DNA from: Notospermus geniculatus
Lineage: Eukaryota; Nemertea; Pilidiophora; Heteronemertea; Lineidae
Direction of reading: 5' to 3'
DNA length: 64,000 bases
Assembly (NCBI GenBank): GCA_002633025.1
Contig: NMRB01000105.1
Span: 81,433-145,432 of the forward strand
A program made the position numbers and the translations under genes. The stretch's first letter is position 1. Each line of letters opens with the position of its first letter. Below are positions 56,332 to 64,000 of this stretch, in pieces. Below the pieces are notes generated by a model. It was not told the DNA's origin. It made no database searches and saw nothing but the letters and a program-made list of their open reading frames with translations.

Positions 56332-56582
56332 CCAAGGGGTAAGAAATAAAAGTGGAAAATAAGAAGTGGGAAATTTTGGAATTTGGCGCGAATTTTTCAA
56401 TTTCACAAATTGGGAGAAATTTTTTCCCATTTTGCGAAGTTTTCTTAAAATGACTTGACATTGTCTGATTTTTCGGGCGATATTTTTCAAAATGGGAAAA
56501 TTTTTCTCCCAATTTGAGAAATTGAAAAATCGCGAAAAATTCCCATTTCTTATTTTCCACTTTCATTTCTTACTCACTTGGC
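56332..56582. mobile_element. AT-rich palindromic MITE
   Basis: The arms run about 110 bases: AAAGTGGAAAATAAGAAGTG and GAATTTTTCAATTT on the left, AAATTGAAAAATCGCG and CATTTCTTATTTTCCACTTT on the right. Ends CCAAGGGG and TCACTTGG are roughly inverted. Confidence 0.85.
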
Positions 56583-57264
56583 CACTATTTTTTTGCACTG
56601 AGGCACCAATTTGCACCTCAGTTCATCTACATTCATCTAACACTGCCACAGACGAAAAATTGAGCAAGGTCGCGACCAATGGCGGTGTCTTCATCTCTCC
56701 GCTTCAGTCACCGATTTTACCTCTTTCTTCATCACCGCTGCTCATTTTGTTCGAACATTCAATTACCCTGTCATGACCAGGGTCACATGAAGGATAACAC
56801 GGGCAAAAAATCATGTAATTCGTGTAATTTTCCACCCCGCCATTCACACTTCAGCAAAGCAGCCATTAAGAGATCGAGTTTCCATTCACTGCGGAGTTGG
56901 CACGGGTGATATTCGAGCCTCCGATTGTAGGAGAGTTACCTCATCGTGGTCTCACCAATGGCGGTGATCCTCGTCAAATTGCACTGTAACTAGAGAACGA
57001 TTCATTTCATAATTTGAACGATTAGTTTCTCTATGGTGGTGTCTCCGCCTTGATTGTTAATGAATGTGTCGTGATTACAGAGTCTATGACAAAATGACTT
57101 CACTTTCTCTGACTCTCTGCCCTGGTTGTAATCACCACCTGTTTGTGGCTGCCTGGGCGGTACAGTTTGCACGTTCTGGCGAAAGGGGCTGCCATTTACA
57201 GCCGATCGTATCATAAACCATGGATACAAATCAAATAACTTTGTAGAGCCTTGGATGAAGGAAA
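56583..57264. other. Lhx2/9 intron, no feature seen
   Basis: Nothing recognised. Confidence 0.4.
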
Positions 57265-57441
57265 GCCGTCGCATGGGACAGTAAGCCATGGTGCCATGTA
57301 CTTTGTTCCTTTGCAATAGGGCAAGTAAAAGACCCCATCCAGTGAGGAACATGAGTAGCTTGAGACGGCTTCTTCCGTACTTACCAGGGCCAATAATGCT
57401 ATGGCTTCAGCCCTGATGGAAAAATATAATACAAATACAAG
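57265..57441 (+). mobile_element. SINE family S1, copy 7
   Basis: Sense copy from GTCGCATGGGACAGTAAGCC to tail AATATAATACAAATACAAG. Confidence 0.85.
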
Positions 57442-57486
57442 TCTAGAGTTTCAAATCACCAATGTGCTAGACAGAGAGTTGCAATA

Positions 57487-57547
57487 GGGAGATCAGTGCT
57501 TGTCACTCTAGAGGTCGGCCGTCGTGGGTTCGATTCCCTCTCTCCCG
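57487..57547 (+). pseudogene. tRNA-like sequence
   Basis: GGGAGA at the start can pair with TCTCCC at the end, and GGGTTCGATTCCC is a good box B, but the D and anticodon arms cannot be drawn. Probably a degenerate tRNA or SINE head. Confidence 0.4.
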
Positions 57548-57560
57548 GAAGAGAGGGTGA

Positions 57561-60500
57561 CTCCCTTTTGACAGTTCAGCTTCTCGGAGAAGTTCTGGTT
57601 TTTGCTTGCATCACAATAAATCATCGAAAATCCATACTGTATATATAATCGCGCTATCTTTGGCAGGTTCTGATGTGTCGATCAATCCTTTCACTTTCCC
57701 CTTTCTCTGAGAGGGTACCTCCCTTTCCCACACGTCAGGATTTTTTCTCATCACCCATTGTGGTCCCCGGTGATAATCTCTTTCATCGAAGTCTATTATT
57801 ACTTCACTTTTTACCTTCACCTTTCAAACTGGAAAAACTGCACCGAGGATGGGTCCTTGTTACGTATTTTTCGTCAAATTAAGTTCATTGATGAACTCCA
57901 TGAGATCGGTACCTCATTCCAAGTGAAGTGGCTCCCTAAAGGGGCGGGGATATTTCAGATGGTCTCTGACAAAAGGGTCAAAACAGGAGGACCATTTTAT
58001 TTCACTGTCCCTCCACACGAGACAAAAACATGGCAACATTCTCGACAAAATGGTCGGTGAGAAAAATAGAAAAACGAACTCCTTGAACGCAGTGGAGCAA
58101 AATCTTTCTGGGGGAGGAATTCTTTTGAGAGTTTAAACCCTGTGGTCGGCTCTCCGGGGTGTTCCGCGATCAAAAGGGTCCAAGTTAAGAACCGAGGGGT
58201 CGGTAAAGAATCGGCCCGCACCGGGGTCTTAGAGATCCGAGGTTTAACGCGCATTACTTGCCGATTTTGTGCGCTCTGTGAATAAGCGTTGTTTCTCCTA
58301 CAAGCACGATGTAGGGAGTCTCGGTCTGAACCCCCGGGCAAGACTCGGTCCCAATAGTCCGGGCGTACCCCTGCTTCTGGGCCCAGTCTGAGACGGAGTG
58401 GGGTTGGATTGCCATCTGTACGCCTAAACAATGGTGTGAACACCAAGTGATTTTCAACTATGTCTGATAACTAATTGTTGATGAAATTATTTTCGACTCA
58501 GAGCAGAATTGGTGACGGTTCATCGTTCGCCATCAACACAGCATAAATACTTAATGATATTTGAAGTTGTTCATCAAATCTACATGTATATAATAATGCT
58601 GGAAGTCGGCTCAATAAAGTCACAGTTATAGATTAGAAACTTTGTTTTGCCTCGAAATTCTGCATGCTAATAGAGACACCATATCCTGATGCAACGGGTG
58701 GTTTAATTTACGAAGAGGACTTTGTTCTGGTAGCAATTTTACTTTCTTAACGGTGTTGTTCGATTGCTTTTAATTCTCCCTACCGCACCAATTCCAGCCG
58801 TGCCGCGCAGTCCAACCTCGGCCAAAATCAAAATTGCCGATTGCCACGGGTTCTTGCTAGTTTTTAATTTTTCGTGAGTTGTTGGTATAACATTAAAACA
58901 GCCTAAGAATAGGCTTCCATCACCATTTGCAATTTCACTGAATTGATTACCAATGGACAAAATATAACTTCGTGGTCTTACTGGTAACACGTATAAAGTA
59001 GGGAAGGAAAATTTGCCAACGACTTGCCTCCTTCATTCAGCTGTTGATTTAGCACTTGGAGTCATTTTCTACAACTGTTGGCTATTCGGCAGTGTTTTCT
59101 TTGAAAATACGCCGGGTATTTTCAAATAGGGTCCCCACGATTCGTGGATTTGAACGAGGGCCGTGGTTGGTGTACCTTATGGATAGCAATCACTGTAATA
59201 TCTTTACAGACTGTCGGTTCAATTTTCCGTCTAGCCTGTTTACATGTTTTCGTCCTTAGACGATTAAAAAGGCAAGTTTTCCCGTGATTTTTATGCCAAC
59301 TAACTTTCTGTCTGGCTGAGAAATGCAATGAGAACTTGGCACATGCGTCGCGTGAATACTTAACCAAGTGGTATTTGTAGATATAGCTGCCTGTACCACA
59401 TGCAAGAGGCACACACTTGCTCCAAAATTGAATCAATTTTATTACGATTGTCATACGGCATTTCCACCGATTCCAAACAAAGCCACAAAGTGGTTTATCA
59501 AAAATTTAAAATACGCTGATTTGTCAAGAGCGCATTTGGTTTGAAACTTTAATTAGAATTGAGTTTTCTAACCGATTTGTCTTTCTGGTTTATTCATGTA
59601 AATACCGCAATACGAGTGTCACTACTTCGGGTCCCCATCCAAAATGCGGTTGGTTGAAGCCCAATGCTGCGTTAACCGCCGGATGTGCATCCCCAAGTGC
59701 GTATTAATATTTTATCTCTGTTTCGAGGGTTTTTCATGACGTTGAGTGTCAGCGTGAGTTGAGTCGACCGCATGATCTGAATGCAGAATCGTGATTTGCG
59801 GGGAAGCAAGCGAGTGGAGTTGGATGTGACTGGCTGACATGCCGCGCTTTCGACGGTTTTCGTCAGTCGCATAGCTAACTTCCCACAAACTACCCTGGGG
59901 TTGGGTCAGAGTATGGCGATGAGTCCGAACACCAGGGCGTTCCTTGATGCCGGCTGATTGCTCAAGTCTTGTCGCTGTAGACTACCGCGTAATCGCATTC
60001 CTTTTGGACTTTACTTAGGACTGAGACTGGTTGTAGTGAAATGTTAGAAAGTTACGACGGTTGCAGTGACGGGAAGCCATGTCAGCATGGCAGGCGAGCA
60101 CTATCTTCGGGGCAGCATGATACAGTGTGTTATGTACTAGCGCGTCACGTACTGACCAATCAGAGGCTTCGCTGCATCGATCGCATCAGCGAATGAAAAT
60201 CACGGCAGCGTCCGGAGCATTCGGGTCTTTCCGTCATTCTTCGGTATGAAATCTGGGAGGTTTCGAGCTCTACGTTGAGAATGCGTCCGGAGCTTCGTGT
60301 GGTGAAAGTGAGGGCAGAGTGGTTCAGCGAGAAACGCTGACAGAAAGGTCACTTGGCAAGGGAAACCTGGGTCGTCTGGGGTCGTTACTCAGATTGTAAT
60401 CGCCCCGATCGTAATCCCGAAAAGCAATCAGTCTAATGCCCATTACAAGCACCCTTGAAAATATAAAATCTCCCAAGCATTGTTCTAGCTACTCCCGTCA

Positions 60501-61539
60501 AAGGCCCACCCGTGTTTTTTTAAACCAAACAGAATTTCAAGTATATTAAAAAAGAGTAATAATTCGGTCAAGTGGGATAAACTCACTGGGGTTGACGGAG
60601 AAATACAAGAGATTTATATCTTCTTATCTCTTAAGTGGTTATTTTAATGAACGCTCCGACAAATTCCATAATACATCAAGTTTTTAAGAAATTTGTTTCA
60701 TGTTTTATCAAGTTCAACATCTTAATACGAATTTGTAAGGCCTTTATTGCCTTCCTCTGGTGTTTGGCTTCATTCCGTCTACATTACTATACAGTAGGCC
60801 TCCTAGCTGTCAGTAGGCCCTACAATCCGCTTGAACATACCTAAGCAATTCTTTCGCTAGTTTTTCTTCGCCACGCCTCAGCAAATTTTAATTTGTCAAC
60901 ATTAGTTAAATCAGGACCATAAGTCTAAACATGTACAGAAAGATTAACTACATGTATAGATATCTTTCCTTGTGTAAAATGTTGCTTAACCTGGTCTACA
61001 GGGAAGTGCAATTCTATAAGCACTGTGATATTTACACTCTATAAGATATGTATACTGGGGACGAAGTTTCGGCATTTTCAATTCGATTTGAAGGGCTACA
61101 TGAACATCCGCCCAATTAGTGAAGTTTTTAAAAAGTTTTTCTAATATTTTGTCGGCCAATATAGCAGTGAATTTTAAAGAATTAGCGTGTTTTAACATGG
61201 ATTTGCTCGGTAGGCGATTGGAGTTGTCATTGTATTACAATGAATGTGTCTCATAATATTAATAACAAGAACATCAACTTCACTTTTACCATTTTCTCCT
61301 CTCCAATCCTAAATACAATACCACAACTGACGTTTATTTCGTCTTCAAAATAAGGATGTCAAAAATAGCCAACTTCTCATCTGCCATGTCTCCCGAGGCA
61401 CATCATAAACATACGTTTGTCCCCAAGCATGAAATAATGAAGCCAATCGTCAAGATATAGCCAAGGGAACGGGAGGAAATCTGCCTTCATGTCACAGGAA
61501 GAAAATATGCCACCGGTTACCATGGCGTCTGAAACAGCT
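57561..61539. other. Lhx2/9 intron, no feature seen
   Basis: No exon or repeat family was recognised. A 149-codon frame on minus at 57997-58446 has no known domain. LIM2 or homeodomain exons were looked for and not found. Confidence 0.45.
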
Positions 61540-62170
61540 ACCGCCCTAATGAAGCCATTATACCAAATAAGGTAGCATTAGAGTAATCAGGGGTCGAATC
61601 AGCCGTCCTCCCTGCCGGGACGCTGGTCGCATCAATTGAAAAAATCAGGAAATAATCTCAATACGTCCCTGTCAATTAGGAACATGAAATATCAGCAATG
61701 TATTTTCATTAATTGGTTTGCAAGGGTCTGATATTCCCTTGGTCCCTGGTGAGACACACGTTACCCTTTTCAGAGCAGGGGCTCATATCGGACCAGCCAA
61801 TAGTAAAAATCACTGCTGCTGTTACCATCTCACTGGCATGCCGACTGTTCGACCCTTTTTCCTAATTGGGTTTTAAGGGTTCATGTTTTGCTTGGAAACT
61901 GGAAAGGACTGAATGAAACAATGGACCACGGCCTTTTCGGGATGGTTAGGTCCCTGTCAATCGTAAAAATGAAATCACAGAAATAAGCCCCCCTTGCTGT
62001 GCGCCCTTTTGTGTGATTGGTTTGCAAGGGTTTTGATTCGGCTTAGAAACAAGAAGGGGCTCAATGCCAGGGACAAAGGGTGACAGCTACTTGATAGTTT
62101 GACAGCCAGAGGTTGTTAAAATGCCCCCATGGTGGGCTGGACCTACAGGGCCATCGAGTGGAGTTAACCC
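61540..62170. promoter_or_regulatory. Intronic block of three diverged tandem units, candidate enhancer
   Basis: An ATTGG..TTTxxAAGGGT word starts at 61712, 61865 and 62016 (spacing 153 and 151). Units 2 and 3 continue in register with GCTTGGAAACTGGAAAGGAC and GCTTAGAAACAAGAAGGGGC, and units 1 and 3 share GTCCCTGTCAAT (61665, 61950). TAATTG and CAATTA cores recur. There is no frame. It reads as an old tandem duplication preserved by selection; enhancer function is inferred. Confidence 0.45.
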
Positions 62171-62264
62171 TCTAGTAGACTGCTTCAAATAGAAGGGAAA
62201 GAATTTTCGAAATAAACTGTACGAACAATCCCTTGAGAACACGAATGATATGTGCATCAATCTG

Positions 62265-62597
62265 CACTGTTAGAAATAACAGAAGATTTTACAGAAAATC
62301 TGTGCAGCAGAGTCCCCAGGACGGTTCTGTAAAATTACAGACCTGATCTGTAAAATTACAAACTTAAATAAATGTCAACAGAGATTTGATTGGAGGCTGA
62401 CCAAATTATATTTTCATACTGCCCACAGAAGGCATCATTATGGGATGTCCAATGGAGTCCAACCAATACAGGAAAACATGAATCATACCATAAAAAAATT
62501 ATGTAAATTTACAGAAAGTGCTGGGGACTCTGCTGCACGGAATTTCTGTTAAATTACTGCAGAATTACTACTGTAAATTTAATAATTTCTAACAGTG
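62265..62597. mobile_element. MITE family C, copy 2, uninterrupted
   Basis: Ends CACTGTTAGAAATAAC and AATAATTTCTAACAGTG. Its middle (GGAGGCTGACCAAATTATAT) is the reverse complement of the middle of copy 1. Confidence 0.88.
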
Positions 62598-62825
62598 TGA
62601 TAAGGAGATGAAATGCTGAAAATGCTCCTCAAATATAATTATAATAATAATAATACAGTAATAATTATTTATTTTATATAGCGTAAAATCACAGAAGCAA
62701 TGATGAAGGATAAAACATTGTGAAAAGTACATATAACAGGCTGCATGTTGTTACGCCATAATATCACGGCCCTCGGTGATTTGCCACAGTCACGTATTCT
62801 TTTTCACTGAAGTTACAGAGAAATC

Positions 62826-63090
62826 CACTATAGGCTGGAAAACCACTTATCACGTCCGTTTACCATTCGGTGGGTCCCTGGTTCGAATTCCGGGCGATAT
62901 GGGATTAATCATCCCTGGCTCTTCAGTCCGTCACATGGGACACTGACAATAAGCAATGGTGCCTTGTACCTTGTACCTTGTAAAAGACCCCATCCAAGTG
63001 AGGAACATGAGTAGCTTGAGATGGCTTCTTCCATACTTATCAGGGCCAGTAATGCTATGGGTTCGGCCCTGACGGAAAAATCTAAAACTC
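62826..63090 (+). mobile_element. SINE family S1, copy 8, fullest
   Basis: Includes a tRNA-like box B (CTGGTTCGAATTCCGGG) at about 62878, then GGATTAATCATCCCTGGCTC, GGACA..AAGCAATGGTGCC, the core, and a GAAAAATCTAAAAC tail. It shows that S1 is a tRNA-derived SINE. Confidence 0.8.
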
Positions 63091-63104
63091 TGATGGGGAT
63101 TTGG

Positions 63105-63190
63105 GGATTTGGCCCAGTGGTTAAGGCGTGCTGCCCCTGAGTGTTGGCGATTGATGCCTTATGCGAGGATCCGTGGTTTCGAGTCTGGTA
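63105..63190 (+). pseudogene. tRNA-like sequence
   Basis: TGGCCCAGTGGTTAAGGCG is a good box A of Leu/Ser type; the box B (GGTTTCGAGTC) carries an extra base. Likely another SINE head. Confidence 0.45.
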
Positions 63191-64000
63191 GGAAGCTGTG
63201 TCTTTCACCTTAGAAACCCGTTATTATTTCATGCCCTAAAACTCTGATGGGATAGTGTATGCAGCTGATTCGATGAGCAAGATTGCGATGATGAGCTATG
63301 CTATTGATCATAATGACCTCATGTAATCAACGGCATCGACTGACGAACAAAACATAAGGAATCCACTCGATGTGACAGAAAAATCATTACTTAATCATCT
63401 GTAGGTTAATACGAGGGAATAGAAAACTGAGGGAGTGTGTTGAAGCCCTGATTGAAATCAATTACTCCAAGACCGAGTGAGGAGACCAATGCTATCGAAC
63501 TAATTACAAAATTACAATAATAATTAGTTTATTGTTTATACTTTTTGCACGAAGTCTCAAAAACTGTAGTTTCACCTGATGAGGAATTAACCTTCTGTGG
63601 CAGAGGTTAATGTTGATGAACTCACAGGCCAGGATTTGTTCTGTTTGGAGATGTTTTATCACTCTTCTGGGAAGAGCCAGTGTCACCGCGGCTTAGAGCA
63701 GATTTTTGCCTCTAAATAGGTAAATTCGTGGCAATTATTTTCTCATTCTTTACATGATTTAGATCGATTTTTACAATTCTCTGAGGAAAACAGTTAATTT
63801 CCAAGACTTCACCAGTAGGCTATGTTATTTTCTAGTGACAAGATGACCTTGTTGACATCAGGATGTGACTGCGTCGTCTGCCATTAAAGGAAATTAGTCA
63901 TGGTTGTCAACACTAAGAATTTGCGGCCCGCGAAATTCACAATTTCAAAATTACAAATTTCTGTATTTTTAAATAAAGTGATAAAGTGGGGGGGGGGGGG
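63191..64000. other. Right edge with short repeat and G run
   Basis: Second copy of the GCGGCCCG / AATTCACAATTTC repeat at 63915-63972, then a run of G at the end. No exon seen. Confidence 0.5.

Noticed and set aside
57997-58446. 149-codon minus-strand frame in the Lhx2/9 intron
   Set aside because: No recognisable domain, no conserved motif and no splice support.
51918-64000. Search for the second LIM domain and homeodomain of Lhx2/9
   Set aside because: No segment with the CARC / HLSCF spacing or the WFQNRR homeodomain signature was found, so these exons probably lie beyond the window.
1-64000. CRISPR arrays, operons, bacterial promoters, rRNA
   Set aside because: Repeats here are hairpin transposons or SINEs with irregular spacing; the genome is eukaryotic and no rRNA-like segment was seen.

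Overview
The window looks like nuclear DNA from a marine invertebrate animal. The signs are spliced exons of a LIM-homeobox gene, a tRNA gene with an RNA polymerase III terminator, several families of short hairpin transposons, tRNA-derived SINEs, and frequent ACATGTA and AGGCCT words. An invertebrate deuterostome such as amphioxus would fit, but that is an inference from texture and not proven. Gene density is low.

Region 1 (about 0.65-12.1 kb) is a tandem array of seven copies of one methyltransferase gene, all on the minus strand and each an uninterrupted reading frame of about 278 codons. Copies A to G lie at 1124-1963, 2518-3354, 3742-4578, 5142-5978, 6967-7803, 8322-9163 and 10003-10839. 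Copy F is broken by a 5-base insertion. Flanking DNA is duplicated with the genes, so the A-B pair and the C-D pair are one segmental duplication. Copy E has acquired a different upstream region. A 5' flank relic with no gene lies at 11.84-12.08 kb. Protein ends are nearly invariant and the middle (residues about 114-213) varies strongly.

Region 2 (about 12-43 kb) has no protein gene that I can support. It holds many MITE-type hairpins, several inserted inside one another; tRNA-derived SINEs; one intact tRNA-Asp(GTC) gene on the minus strand (30924-30995); AT-rich blocks dense in TAATTA words that look like developmental regulatory DNA; and two assembly joins (31898, 37197) where the sequence restarts as a near copy of itself.

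Region 3 (about 43-64 kb) holds the 5' part of a plus-strand Lhx2/9 (apterous-type) LIM-homeobox gene. The certain part is the first LIM domain exon (51721-51917). A 60-base exon (51160-51219) and a first coding exon (44097-44198) are proposed from matching splice phases. The second LIM domain and the homeodomain are not in the window, so the intron after the LIM exon is longer than 12 kb. That intron contains a non-coding block (61.54-62.17 kb) built from three diverged copies of a unit of about 152 bp, a good enhancer candidate.
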